From positions 7,731 through 71,730 of the forward strand of contig DAOUMD010000044.1 of assembly GCA_034412795.1 (NCBI GenBank): DNA of 64,000 bases, in the 5' to 3' direction. The DNA comes from JAUVPY01 sp034412795. GTDB taxonomy: Bacteria; Chloroflexota; Anaerolineae; 4572-78; NAK82. Below are positions 25,901 to 35,100 of the stretch, piece by piece. Every line of letters begins with the position of its first letter. Position 1 is the first letter of the stretch. The position numbers were made by a program, and so were the translations under genes. The notes beneath the pieces were generated by a model that did not search any database, was not told the DNA's origin, and saw only the letters and a program-made list of their open reading frames with translations.

Positions 25901-26503
25901 GACATTGGCTACGGTGGGTTGGATCACGTGCTGGCCAGCGGGCGCAACGTTAATGTGCTCGTGCTAGACACCGAGGTCTACTCCAACACGGGAGGTCAGG
26001 CCTCCAAGGCCACGGGGCTTGGTGCGGTGGCCAAGTTCGCTGCCGGCGGCAAACCCACTCCCAAGAAGGATTTGGGTATGATGGCCATGACCTACGGCAA
26101 CGTCTACGTGGCCGAGGTGGCCATGGGCGCTAACGATGCCCATACCATCCGGGTCTTCTTGGAGGCTGAGGCCTACGATGGCCCATCCTTGATCATTGCC
26201 TACAGCCACTGTATCGCTCACGGCATTGACATGGCCAAGGGCTTGGACCAGCAGAAACTGGCCGTCACTTCTGGCTATTGGCCTCTCTACCGCTACAACC
26301 CGGCCCTGAAAGACGAAGGTAAGAATCCGCTGCAGCTCGATTCCAAAGCGCCCAAGGTTCCGCTCAAGGATTACGTGTACAACGAGACTCGCTATCGTAT
26401 GCTGGCCCAGAGCAACCCCGAAGCTGCTGAGCGTCTCCTGATCCTTGCACAAGATGCAGTGAAGGAACGCTGGGAAAAATACGAGCAGATGGCGAACATG
26501 TAG
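22955..26503 (+). CDS. nifJ: Pyruvate:ferredoxin (flavodoxin) oxidoreductase, fused single chain
   Basis: 1182 residues, with AAGGAGG seven bases before ATG 22955. The domains are fused in the usual order: pyrimidine-binding alpha domain (NEVIAIYPITPSSSMGE, GAVHGALQTG, SQGLLLMIPNM), gamma domain, a two-[4Fe-4S] ferredoxin domain near 695-760 (C..C..C...CPHAVI and CTGCAMCVEVCP), then the TPP domain with CAGCGE near 828. The TPP motif GDGWAYDIGYGGLDHVL and NTGGQ.SKAT come later. It oxidises pyruvate to acetyl-CoA and CO2 and reduces ferredoxin, a mark of anaerobic metabolism. The gene after it is a frequent PFOR neighbour. Confidence 0.95.
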   Translation: MTRSQVTIDGNEAAAYVAHKTNEVIAIYPITPSSSMGEHADAWSARGEKNIWGTVPLVVEMQSEGGAAGAVHGALQTGSLTTTFTASQGLLLMIPNMFKIAGELTSTVFHISARTVATHALSIFCDHGDVMAARSTGWGMLFSNSVQEVMDLALIAHSSTLEARVPFLHIFDGFRTSSEVMKVEKLTEDDMHAMIDDDLVRAHRARGMSPDRPVLRGTAQNPDVFFQARETVNPYYAAVPDIVQKTMDKFAGVVGRQYHLFDYVGAPDAERVIVLMGSGCETAEATVNYLVGQGQKVGMLKVRLYRPFSVLHFLDALPPSVKVIAALDRTKEPGAIGEPLYQDIVTAISEGFASGIAPFADHPRVIGGRYGLSSKEFTPAMVKAVFDEMSVDQPKNHFTVGIVDDVSHTSLDCDPDFDVESDDVVRAMFWGLGADGTVSANKNSIKIIGEETPNYAQGYFVYDSKKSGARTVSHLRFGPRPILSTYQIQTANFVAVHQFGFLEQYDVLGPAEKGATFLLNSPYGPDEIWDHLPQQVQRQIIAKNLKFYMIDAYEVARETGMGVRINTIMQTCFFAISGVLPKDEAIEEIKKAIKKTYGKRGEAVVQKNYAAVDAAIAYLHQVKVPDDATSLLEMPPVVSPEAPEFVQNVTARIMAGEGDLLPVSAMPVDGTFPTATTKWEKRNVGLEVPVWEPDVCIQCGKCVLVCPHAVIRSKIYDESSLAGAPETFKSTSARWKDLKDRKFTLQVAVEDCTGCAMCVEVCPAKDKSQAGRKAINMELQLPLREQEAENWEFFLSLPDFPRHDGMNFNNVKNVQLLRPLFEFSGACAGCGETPYVKLLSQFFGDRAIIANATGCSSIYGGNLPTTPYAVDDEGRGPTWNNSLFEDNAEFGFGMRLTLDKQTEYARELVERLRDQIGTELADALLSADQSDEAGIDAQRQRVAELKAKLAGSDDPSAKDLTSLADVLVKKSVWILGGDGWAYDIGYGGLDHVLASGRNVNVLVLDTEVYSNTGGQASKATGLGAVAKFAAGGKPTPKKDLGMMAMTYGNVYVAEVAMGANDAHTIRVFLEAEAYDGPSLIIAYSHCIAHGIDMAKGLDQQKLAVTSGYWPLYRYNPALKDEGKNPLQLDSKAPKVPLKDYVYNETRYRMLAQSNPEAAERLLILAQDAVKERWEKYEQMANM

Positions 26504-26549
26504 TAAAACGTGAAGCGTTACTGTTTATGTGTAACGCTTCACGTTTTAC
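26503..26549. repeat. 19-bp perfect palindrome between PFOR and the next gene
   Basis: Arms GTAAAACGTGAAGCGTTAC (26503-26521) and its exact complement (26531-26549), with a nine-base loop. The first arm begins on the last base of the PFOR stop codon. It could act as a transcript-stabilising hairpin or a weak terminator, but no T-run follows. It shares the word GTAAAACGTGA with the palindromes at 35892-35968 and 39614-39699. Confidence 0.7.
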
Positions 26550-26585
26550 GTACCAGGCTGTACTGCAAGAAAGGGATAATGAGCT

Positions 26586-27599
26586 ATGGATCTTAAAACC
26601 ACCTATATGGGCCTGGATCTCAAGAACCCGATAGTGCCGTCCGCGTCACCCCTGTCCGAGAATCTGGGCAACATCCGTCGTATGGAGGACGCAGGCGCTT
26701 CCGCTGTGGTGATGTATTCTCTGTTTGAGGAACAAATTACCCTGGAAAGTCACCAACTGGACCATTACTTGAGTTATGGGACCGAAGGCTTCGCCGAAGC
26801 CTTGAGTTACTTCCCGGACATGGAGACCTACAAGGTGGGTCCAGACGACTACCTGGATCGGATCCGCCAGACCAAAGAAGCCGTGGATATTCCCATCATC
26901 GGCAGCCTCAATGGGGTCTCGACCGGCGGATGGATCGAATACGCCCGCAAAATCGAAGAGGCCGGCGCCGACGCATTGGAGTTGAACGTCTACTACATCC
27001 CGACCGACCTCAATATGACCGGCTCCGAGGTGGAGCAGATGTATCTGGACGTCCTGCGCGATGTAAAAGAGGTCGTCTCCATCCCGGTCGCTATGAAACT
27101 GAGTCCTTACTTCAGCGCCACCGCGAACATGGCACATCGGCTGGTCGAAGGGGGTGCAGATGCTCTGGTCTTCTTCAATCGTTTTTACCAGCCTGATTTT
27201 GACCTGGAAAATCTGGAGGTGGTGCCGCGCATCGTGTTGAGCAGCGCCTACGAATTAACCCTTCCTCTACGCTGGATCGCCATCCTCTACGGACGAGTGC
27301 CAGCGGACTTTGCCATTACCAGCGGAGTTCACACCGTCGAGGAAGTGCTCAAGGGATTGATGGCTGGCGCTAAGGTCACCATGATGACCTCGGAACTGTT
27401 AAAGAATGGCATACCGCGCATTGGCCAAATCCTCGAAGGTATGGTCCAATGGATGGAAGAGTACGAATATGAGTCAGTGGTCCAGATGCAGGGCAGCATG
27501 AGCCAGAAAAATGTGGGCGAACCGGCTGCCTTTGAGCGGGCCAACTATATGAAGATGCTCAGCTCTTGGCGCCCTGAACCGGGCGGCAAGCTTGTCTGA
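26586..27599 (+). CDS. Dihydroorotate dehydrogenase-like FMN protein
   Basis: 337 residues. It has a TIM-barrel pattern with LKNPIVPSASPLSENLGNI at the start, then GSLNGVSTGGW, ELNVYYIP, PVAMKLSPYF, GGADALVFFNRFYQPD and ITSGVHTVEEVLKGLMAGA near the end, matching the FMN-binding DHOD fold. This subgroup lacks normal pyrimidine-operon context and is commonly found beside pyruvate:ferredoxin oxidoreductase, as here, 82 bases downstream. Its true reaction is not settled. It could be a dihydroorotate or dihydropyrimidine-type dehydrogenase that uses ferredoxin. Confidence 0.85.
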   Translation: MDLKTTYMGLDLKNPIVPSASPLSENLGNIRRMEDAGASAVVMYSLFEEQITLESHQLDHYLSYGTEGFAEALSYFPDMETYKVGPDDYLDRIRQTKEAVDIPIIGSLNGVSTGGWIEYARKIEEAGADALELNVYYIPTDLNMTGSEVEQMYLDVLRDVKEVVSIPVAMKLSPYFSATANMAHRLVEGGADALVFFNRFYQPDFDLENLEVVPRIVLSSAYELTLPLRWIAILYGRVPADFAITSGVHTVEEVLKGLMAGAKVTMMTSELLKNGIPRIGQILEGMVQWMEEYEYESVVQMQGSMSQKNVGEPAAFERANYMKMLSSWRPEPGGKLV

Positions 27600-27853
27600 G
27601 GCTGAGTACCTATCTAGGTAGTGTTGGCATTTGCGTATTCCCAGAGGTGCATTCAGCTATTTGTTGAGGGGTTCTAGGCGCAAAGACTCAAATGTCAACA
27701 CGGCCTAACCAAATATAGGGGGCGCGGCCTTGATCTGTCTTGCCTGCCCTTCGTCCCACTCACCTGCTTACGTGCACGCAGATGGGGCATTTGGGACTCG
27801 GCAGGTTGGATCGGAGTCGCGCTCCTACGATTCTTCTGGAATGGAGGTATTGT

Positions 27854-27882
27854 TTGACGCTTCGGCATCCCAATGATATGAT
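27854..27882 (+). promoter_or_regulatory. Promoter of the THEP1 gene, nearly leaderless
   Basis: TTGACG (27854-27859), a 17-base spacer and TATGAT (27877-27882). ATG 27892 follows after nine bases, so the leader would be only a few bases long and no Shine-Dalgarno is present. Apart from this promoter, the 292-base gap before it shows only a short inverted repeat and no gene. Confidence 0.6.
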
Positions 27883-27891
27883 AGGCAGATT

Positions 27892-28425
27892 ATGAGCTCC
27901 CATTTATTGCTCACAGGTCCACCTCGCGTGGGCAAAACTTCCCTCGTCGTTCGCGCCCTTGACAGCCTGCCGCTGGAGACTGCATGTGGCTTTGTCACCC
28001 GTGAACTACGGCGCGACGGCCGACGGGTGGGCTTCGCTGTGGAAACGCTGACCGGCCAATCGGCAGTACTGGCCCACGTAGACATTCAAAGTCCACATCG
28101 CGTCGGCCGCTACCGAGTGGACCTGGCTGCCTTCGAGTCAACCGCCTTGCCAACTATAGACCCGGCGCGTGTCACCGCACCCCTTATCGTCATCGACGAG
28201 ATCGGCAAAATGGAATGTTTCTCAGACCGTTTTCGAGAGTTGGTCATAGCTGCGCTAAATTCAGATCGAGCGGTCCTGGCTACCATTGCCTTGCGTGGTA
28301 ATCGCTTCATCGAAAGCTTGAAGGCCCGACCCGAGATAACCTTGCTACACGTTACCCAACAGAACCGTGATCGGTTGGCGGGCCAGGTGGTTAGTTGGGT
28401 GAGGGAGGTATTGGCTGGTGCCTGA
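27892..28425 (+). CDS. THEP1-type nucleoside-triphosphatase
   Basis: 177 residues with Walker A GPPRVGKTSLV at 9-19, the CGFVTRELR strand, Walker B LIVIDEIGKMECFS near 100, and the late ATIALRG segment. These are the marks of the THEP1/DUF265 (NTPase_1) family of small nucleotide hydrolases that act on several NTPs in vitro; the cell role is unknown. The next gene starts inside its last codons (8-base overlap), so the two are co-translated. Confidence 0.9.
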   Translation: MSSHLLLTGPPRVGKTSLVVRALDSLPLETACGFVTRELRRDGRRVGFAVETLTGQSAVLAHVDIQSPHRVGRYRVDLAAFESTALPTIDPARVTAPLIVIDEIGKMECFSDRFRELVIAALNSDRAVLATIALRGNRFIESLKARPEITLLHVTQQNRDRLAGQVVSWVREVLAGA

Positions 28426-29029
28426 TCGCCGCCAGAAGGGGGACACTGCCATCATCGGTGTGCTCTCCGACACTCATTTGCCCTATCGCATGCAACGTCT
28501 CCCAGATCAGGTCTTCCACATCTTTCAGGACGTTGATCTCATCATACACGCGGGCGACGTGGATCGCATTGACCAGTTGAATGACCTTGCTGCGCTGGCC
28601 CCACTCCACGCGGTACGTGGTAATCTGCATTTTGCTGATCTGAGTGATGGAGGACGTGATCTGCCGGTTGATGTGAACCTGGCAGTTGCTGGTCGTAGCG
28701 TCGTCGTCAACCACGGCGGTTGGACTGGCTTGTTGTCAGTGGCTGGTGATTGGTTTGTAGAAGGTGTTGTCAGTCCGGGCGGGCATCGGCTTAATGTGCG
28801 CATTGCTGATAGGCTGGCTCGACTGTATCCTCAAGCCGACGTTATTATCTTTGGGCATACCCACCGGCCATACCAGGGTTGGCATAACGGCATTTTTCTT
28901 TTTAACCCTGGCGCCGTTTGTCCTGCCGTGGGACGGACTACGTCGGTGGGCATACTTTACCTGGGACCTGATACCGTTGAGGCTCAGATCATCCCTCTGG
29001 CCTCTGTAGATCCGATTTTCGAGGAGTGA
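28418..29029 (+). CDS. YfcE/MJ0936-type metallophosphoesterase
   Basis: 203 residues from GTG 28418. The metal-binding motifs appear in order: GVLSDTHLP, IHAGDVDRID, VRGNLHFAD, NHGGWTG and FGHTHRPYQG. This matches the small phosphodiesterase family (YfcE type), which hydrolyses phosphodiesters with two metal ions. The usual GN(C)D motif reads GNLHF here, so the fourth ligand block is altered. It is coupled to the THEP1 gene upstream. Confidence 0.88.
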   Translation: MPDRRQKGDTAIIGVLSDTHLPYRMQRLPDQVFHIFQDVDLIIHAGDVDRIDQLNDLAALAPLHAVRGNLHFADLSDGGRDLPVDVNLAVAGRSVVVNHGGWTGLLSVAGDWFVEGVVSPGGHRLNVRIADRLARLYPQADVIIFGHTHRPYQGWHNGIFLFNPGAVCPAVGRTTSVGILYLGPDTVEAQIIPLASVDPIFEE

Positions 29030-29125
29030 GATACGCCCCCCACGTGTTGGACGGAGCCGCACCTGGGGGTGCTGGCTCCTCAAATATGGATCTATTGTGT
29101 CTGATAGGTGGACAGGAGAACCTGA

Positions 29126-30346
29126 TTGGCTCAAGCTACTACTCCCCTCAGAGAAGACTCATCGGCTGCACGTCCGGTCGCCAGCGGATTGCCTCTTCAG
29201 ATCGGGGCAGCGACATTGGCTCGCCTGATTATCAATACCTCCAAACGTTTCCCCTACACCTTTGCAGTGGCACTCAGCCGAGGACTGGGCGTGCCTATAA
29301 CCGGTATCACCTCCCTTATTGCCGTTAACCAGGCGACCGGTATATTGAGCCCAGTCTTTGGACCCTTGGGTGACCGGTGGGGCTACCGGCTGATGATGCT
29401 GGCCGGGTTGGGTATATTGGCCGTGGGCATGTTGGCCGGTGGTCTGGTGCCGGTATACCCGGTGATACTGCTGGCTCTCTTTTCGGTCGGATTGGGCAAA
29501 AGCTGGTTCGATCCTGCTCTACAGTCTTACATTGGTGAAAGGGTGCCCTATCAGCGCCGCGGGCTGGCCATGGGCGTGGCGGAGTTTTCCTGGGCCGGGA
29601 GTGCGCTGGTGGGCATCCCGCTTGTTGGCCTGCTGATTACGCGACTGGGATGGCGTTCGCCCTTTCTTGTGCTGGGTGGGCTGGCCTTGCTGGGCGTCGT
29701 CGCACTGGCGCGCCTCATCCCTCGGGATGATCGTCGCAAACTCGGTGCCGGGAGCACACTAAGTTTCCGGGAGTCGTGGCAGCGGCTGAGTCGGGAGCGG
29801 GCTGCTCTTGGATCGCTTGGCTTCAGCTTGCTGATCACGGCTGCCAACGATAACTTGTTCGTGATCTATGGCATCTGGCTGGAGTCGTCCTTTGGCCTGA
29901 GTATTTTGGCTCTCGGGGCAGCGACCGTGGTCATTGGACTGGCCGAGTTGCTGGGCGAGGGACTTACCGCCTTTATCGCCGACCGGTTGGGGCTAAAGCG
30001 GGCGCTGTTCACCGGTCTGGTGCTGTCGGCATTAAGCTACGTCCTGCTCCCATTCGTGGGACATACCTTGTCTTTGGCGTTGGCCGGATTGTTTGTCGCG
30101 TTTATCACCTTCGAATTCACCGTCGTCACCGGCATATCCCTCTTTACCGAAATCTTGCCCGGCGCGCGGGCGACAATGATGTCTTCGAATCTGGCAGCCA
30201 TGGGCGTTGGCCGGATGATTGGCGCTCTTATGGGAGGCGCGGTATGGCTGGCCGGCGGGTTACCGGCGATCGGTTTAGTGTCGGCCGTCGTTTGTGGGTC
30301 GGCACTGGTCTGCCTGATCTGGGGCCTGCGCCACTGGCGTGCTTGA
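29126..30346 (+). CDS. MFS transporter
   Basis: 406 residues with a TTG start, supported by AGGAG (29114-29118) seven bases upstream. About twelve membrane helices are visible, with the loop motif FGPLGDRWGYRLMM after helix 2 and IADRLGLKRAL in the second half, both standard in the major facilitator superfamily. It is a probable exporter or sugar/drug carrier; the substrate is not evident. It follows the THEP1/phosphoesterase pair after 96 bases. Confidence 0.85.
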   Translation: MAQATTPLREDSSAARPVASGLPLQIGAATLARLIINTSKRFPYTFAVALSRGLGVPITGITSLIAVNQATGILSPVFGPLGDRWGYRLMMLAGLGILAVGMLAGGLVPVYPVILLALFSVGLGKSWFDPALQSYIGERVPYQRRGLAMGVAEFSWAGSALVGIPLVGLLITRLGWRSPFLVLGGLALLGVVALARLIPRDDRRKLGAGSTLSFRESWQRLSRERAALGSLGFSLLITAANDNLFVIYGIWLESSFGLSILALGAATVVIGLAELLGEGLTAFIADRLGLKRALFTGLVLSALSYVLLPFVGHTLSLALAGLFVAFITFEFTVVTGISLFTEILPGARATMMSSNLAAMGVGRMIGALMGGAVWLAGGLPAIGLVSAVVCGSALVCLIWGLRHWRA

Positions 30347-30388
30347 GTGTGGAAATGCGAAAGCAGGTATTTGACTCTTTAACGTACT

Positions 30389-30417
30389 TGCCGACTATCC
30401 ACACAAGTGGTACGATA
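30389..30417 (+). promoter_or_regulatory. Possible promoter of the molybdenum hydroxylase operon
   Basis: TTGCCG (30389-30394), a 17-base spacer and TACGAT (30412-30417), followed 38 bases later by ATG 30456. Confidence 0.4.
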
Positions 30418-30455
30418 GTTACGCAATACGCAATACACAATACAGGGGTGCCCAT

Positions 30456-31286
30456 ATGCTTCGAATAAGCCAATATCATCGACCTGAGACTCTGGATGAC
30501 GCGCTGGTACTTCTGCGGCGTGACGAGACTACCGTGCCCTTGGCTGGGGGTACCAGCTTGCTGCCCCCGCGCGATCCTCATGTTCAGACTTTCGTGGACC
30601 TGCAAGCTCTGGGACTGGACGAGTTATCGGTCGAAGGATTCCATTTACACATTGGCGCGATGGTTCCTTTGCAGCGCCTGGTCGAGTCCCCGGAGGTAGG
30701 CGAATTCCTGGCCGAGGCGGCCCGCTTGCAGGGTCCACTCACCTATCGCAACGCAGCTACTGTAGGGGGTATCATCGCCACCGGCGATCCCCTTTCGCAT
30801 CTGCTCATCGCACTGTTGGCTCTTGATGCAGAGGTTCATCTGCGTCTGCCAGACCCGGCCACCGTCAGTCTGGATCGTATCCTGGACGCCCCGAACAAGT
30901 TTCTAGACGGCGGGCTTATCACCGGTATCACCGCTCTGTCGCCAGACGGTGCCCCCGGCACATTGATGGCTCGCGTGGCGCGTACCCCCCGCGATAAGCC
31001 GATTGTGGCCGTGGCCGTTCGCGTCACCCGCGATGGGGATCTTCTGTGCGGCGGTGTGCGCATCGCGCTGGCTGGTGTCGCCGACCGCCCCATCTGCGCT
31101 TATGAGGTCGAAGACCGGCTGAAAGGACAACTGTATGAAAAGAGGTTGGTAGATGTAGCGGTGAAGACTCTTGTAGACCATCTGGATCCACCATCCGATT
31201 TCAGGGGAAGCAGCGAATATCGGCGCGAAATGGCTGCCGTCCTCACCCGGCGTGCGCTGCTGGAGGCGTGTGAAAAGCTGGGGTAA
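30456..31286 (+). CDS. FAD-binding subunit of a molybdenum hydroxylase
   Basis: 276 residues. Opening R...YHRPETLDDALVLL, then the FAD pyrophosphate loop PLAGGTSLLP and the second FAD motif ATVGGIIATGDPLS near 105, are typical of the medium (CoxM/XdhB) subunit. This subunit passes electrons from the Fe-S part to FAD and on to NAD or another acceptor. A fused Fe-S/molybdopterin subunit follows 830 bases later; the gene between them encodes an unrelated MNT-HEPN protein. Confidence 0.88.
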   Translation: MLRISQYHRPETLDDALVLLRRDETTVPLAGGTSLLPPRDPHVQTFVDLQALGLDELSVEGFHLHIGAMVPLQRLVESPEVGEFLAEAARLQGPLTYRNAATVGGIIATGDPLSHLLIALLALDAEVHLRLPDPATVSLDRILDAPNKFLDGGLITGITALSPDGAPGTLMARVARTPRDKPIVAVAVRVTRDGDLLCGGVRIALAGVADRPICAYEVEDRLKGQLYEKRLVDVAVKTLVDHLDPPSDFRGSSEYRREMAAVLTRRALLEACEKLG

Positions 31287-31296
31287 ATGCTACGAT

Positions 31297-32133
31297 ATGA
31301 GCGACGTTATTTCAGTTCTCGATCTTCAAACCAAATACGACGAGGCCACCCGCCGAGCTGTAACGATTCTTAAAGGATCGAACCCGCTGAGAATCATCCG
31401 CTTCGGTTCGGCAGCCTGGGGTCCGCTGCATAAAGACAGCGACCTGGATTTATGCGTGGTTGTTGAGCGAACCGGTGAGCGCCACATTCGAGACATATGG
31501 CGCGATTTGAGCAAATCGCTCTGGGACCAGTATAGGCCAGATGATGTAGAGATACAGCTCCACGTCTATTATCGGGATACATTTGAGGATTATCTCTGCC
31601 GCGAGGATCCTTTCTTGAGTGAAATAGTCAAGGGAGAGGTAGTCTACGAGGCATCAGGCGAGGTGCATAAATTACTGAGGGAGCCGTCCGCCTCTTATGG
31701 TCCCAGCCGTTTTGGGGAGTTGGCGCGAGTTTGGCTTGAGGCTGCCACACAGGATTTGGACCATGCGAGGTCAGCGCGGGAACTTGGCTTCTTTTCGCAC
31801 GCTTGTTTTTCGTGCCAGCAAGCCGTGGAAAAAGCTCTCAAGGCTTACCTCTTTGCTCGGCGACAATCACTTATTCGGACCCACGATCTGGTTAAACTGC
31901 AAAGCCACTGCATTACTTTCGACGAGTCTTTTGAGAATTTACGCGAGGCTTGCACAACTCTGAACGAGTATTACACCGATACGCGCTATCCAGACACACT
32001 AAGATTTGGTGTCGCGTTTACTCGGAAGGAGGCTGATGTGGCCCTAACGTGTGTTGAGACCGCACTTGGTTTTATCCGTCCTCGGATAAAATACCTGCTC
32101 GACGAAGAGGCAGAACGATGGAAATCAACCTGA
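31297..32133 (+). CDS. Fused MNT nucleotidyltransferase and HEPN domain protein
   Basis: 278 residues from ATG 31297. The N-terminal half is a minimal nucleotidyltransferase with the GS-x10-DxD signature: G37, S38, D49, D51. The C-terminal half (about 140-265) is a HEPN domain with the CQQAVEKALKAYLFA helix and an R-x(5-6)-H pattern ending at H196 (RTHDL). In the MntA-HepT type VII toxin-antitoxin system these are two proteins, and MNT disarms HEPN by AMPylating a tyrosine. Here they are fused. The start overlaps nothing upstream, but the next gene begins within its last codons. It may be a protected RNase or a regulator. Confidence 0.85.
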   Translation: MSDVISVLDLQTKYDEATRRAVTILKGSNPLRIIRFGSAAWGPLHKDSDLDLCVVVERTGERHIRDIWRDLSKSLWDQYRPDDVEIQLHVYYRDTFEDYLCREDPFLSEIVKGEVVYEASGEVHKLLREPSASYGPSRFGELARVWLEAATQDLDHARSARELGFFSHACFSCQQAVEKALKAYLFARRQSLIRTHDLVKLQSHCITFDESFENLREACTTLNEYYTDTRYPDTLRFGVAFTRKEADVALTCVETALGFIRPRIKYLLDEEAERWKST

Positions 32134-35100
32134 GGATCAACGCTGAAGACAAAACCTTCCAGGTTGCGCCGGGTGACCTGCTGCTGGACCTGCTGCGCCG
32201 CGAAGGCTATTTTGGCGTCAAGCACGGCTGTGAAGACGGCACGTGCGGGGCCTGCACCGTGCTCGTAAACGGCACGCCCCGCACCAGTTGCACCATGCTG
32301 GCCGCCCAGGCAGACGGCGCCGAAATCACCACCATTGAAGGTGTGGCCCATATCGCCCCCGATGGGCAGGGTCCCAGCCAGGGCTGGCGCGGAAACGTGG
32401 ACCTGCATCCCATTCAGCAGGCCTTTGTAGAGACGGGCGCCATCCAATGCGGTTATTGCACGCCGGCCATGATTCTGGCCGCCAAAGTCTTGCTGGAAAC
32501 TGAGCCTGACCCCACTGAAGACCAGGTGCGTGACGCGTTGAGTGGTATGCTCTGCCGCTGCACAGGTTACGTCAAACCGGTACAGGCCGTGTTACGGGCG
32601 GCGGCCGTGTTGCGCGGCGAGGAGGTGCCGCCTATTGATGGCGGAGATGGGACCATCCCCGCCCCGCCGGGCCTCTTCGAACCGCCGTCCTCGCCCGAGG
32701 AGATGGGGCCCGAGCCGGTCGGCGGTGGTGATCTGGCACTGAAGACGACTCCTATGCCCACCATGGTGGTTGCGCCCGAGACCGACCGCCTGCGCGTGGT
32801 TGGCAAGCCGGAACCCAAAGTAGATGCCGTCAAACTGGTGCAGGGCAAGCCGGCTTTTGCCGCCGATGTGGAGATGCGCGGTATGCTCATCGGCAAGCTG
32901 CTGCGCAGCCCCTACGCCCACGCTCGCATTCGGGGCATCGACGTCAGCCGGGCGCGTGCCTTGCCCGGCGTCCACGCCGTGTTGACCTATGAGGATGTGC
33001 CGCGCGTGGCCCACTCCACGGCGGGCCAGAGCCACCCCATCCCTGGTCCCTTGGACTCCTTCAGCTTTGACACCAAAGTGCGCTACGTTGGCGACCGGGT
33101 GGCAGCCGTCGCTGCTGAGACCGAAGAAATCGCCGAAGATGCCCTCCGCCTCATTGAAGTGGACTACGAAGTGCTGCTTGCCATCCTCGACCCGCGTGAC
33201 GCCCTCGACAACCTGGTAATCATCCACGACGAGCCGGACTACGTGGATTTCGCCCACTCCGATCCTAAACGTAACCTGGCCGCCCAGTTGCGCATTGACC
33301 TGGGAGACGTAGATCGGGCAATAGAGGAAGCAGATCACGTCTTTGAGGCGGAATATAGCGTGCAGCGTGTTCAGCAGGCTCCTATTGAGCCTTTCGTGTG
33401 TATTACCCATTGGGACGAGGACGATCGTCTGGTTATCCGTACCTCTACCCAGGTGCCCTTCCATATCCGGCGTATGCTGGCTCCTGTCCTGGGGTTGCCG
33501 GTCAAACGCATCCGGGTCATCAAGCCGCGCATCGGCGGCGGCTTTGGTAACAAGCAGGAGGTGATGATCGAGGACGCCTGCGCTCACTTGACCATCGCTA
33601 CCGGGCGCCCGGTGAAGATGGAATACACCCGTGAAGAGCAGTTCACCGGCAGCACCAGTCGCCACCCGATGATCCTAAGGATGCGCACCGGTGTGATGGA
33701 TGACGGAACTGTCGTCGCCAATGAGATGATTGTCCTCACCGACACCGGTGCCTATGGCAACCACGCCCTGACTGTCACCGGAAATACCGGCCACAAGGCG
33801 ATGAGCCTCTATAACGCCCCCAATGTTCGCTTCCACGCCGATATCGTGTACACCAACCAGCCAACCTCTGGCGCTTACCGGGGTTATGGCGTGCCCCAGG
33901 GCTTCTGGGCAGTCGAGTCTCATATGGAGCGTATCTGTCGCCAGATGGGCTGGGATCCCATCGAGTTCCGGCTCAAGAACGCGGTGAAGGCGGGAGACGA
34001 GCACCCGCTTAGCAAAGTCTGGAGCGAGGGACGCGAGCCCAAGCCGGAAGTCATCCAGACTTGTGGCTTGCCGGAGGCCGTGCAGCGTGGCGCAGAACGC
34101 TTCGGCTGGCGCCAGAGCACATCTCAAATCACCAATCACCAATCTCCAATCTCCAACGACTATCACCTGATCTCCGGTGAACCTCATTTACGCAGGGGCC
34201 AGGGGGTCGCCATGGTGATGCAGGGCACGGCGATACCTTACCTGGACATGGGTGCGGCCAGCATTAAGATGAACGACGACGGCAGTTTTAACTTGTTGGT
34301 CGGCGCCACCGACTTGGGCACCGGCTCCGATACCGTGCTGGCCCAGATGGTGGCCGAAGTGCTCGGATGCCCCCTGGAAGATGTCATCGTTTATTCGTCC
34401 GACACCGATTTCACTCCGTTTGACAAAGGAGCCTATGCTAGCAGCACCACTTATATCAGTGGCGCCGCCGCTGTGCGCGCTGCGGAACAGGTGGCGGTGC
34501 AAATTCGGACCCGCGCCGCCAGGATGTTGGGAGATGCTGCGGGGGATTCTGAGTCTTCCTGGCAGCCACACGACATTGATCTGTATGATCGCCGGGCTTG
34601 GGCGCCCGGCGGCCGGAGCGTGAGTCTCGAGGAGGTCGCCCTGCATACGCTGCACAGCGAAGATCAGCACCAGATCATGGGCGTCGGCTCCTATGTGAGC
34701 CCCGTCAGCCCGCCCCCCTTCGCTGCCCAGTTCGCCGAGGTGACGGTCGACACCGACACCGGCCAGGTAACGGTTGATCGGCTGCTAATGGCCCTCGACT
34801 GTGGCATCATCGTTAACCCAACCACGGCCGGTGGCCAGGTCGAAGGCGGCATGGCTCAGGCCCTGGGCTATGCCGTCAGCGAGGAGATGGTCTTCGACCA
34901 GTACGGGCGCCTGGTCAACCCTCGCTTTGGCGACTACCGCATCTTCAGCGCCGACGAAATGCCCGAAATGGATGTTGTGTTCGTCGAGACCTATGAGCCC
35001 AGTCATCCCTTCGGTGTAAAAGCCGTGGCTGAAATCCCCCTGGACGGCGTGGCACCCGCCGTGGGCAACGCCGTGTATGATGCCATCGGGGTCCAGATCC

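Noticed and set aside
32592..33665. Long minus-strand open frame of 357 codons opposite the molybdopterin gene
   Set aside because: It mirrors the codon pattern of a gene with clear active-site motifs; no start signal and no recognisable protein features.
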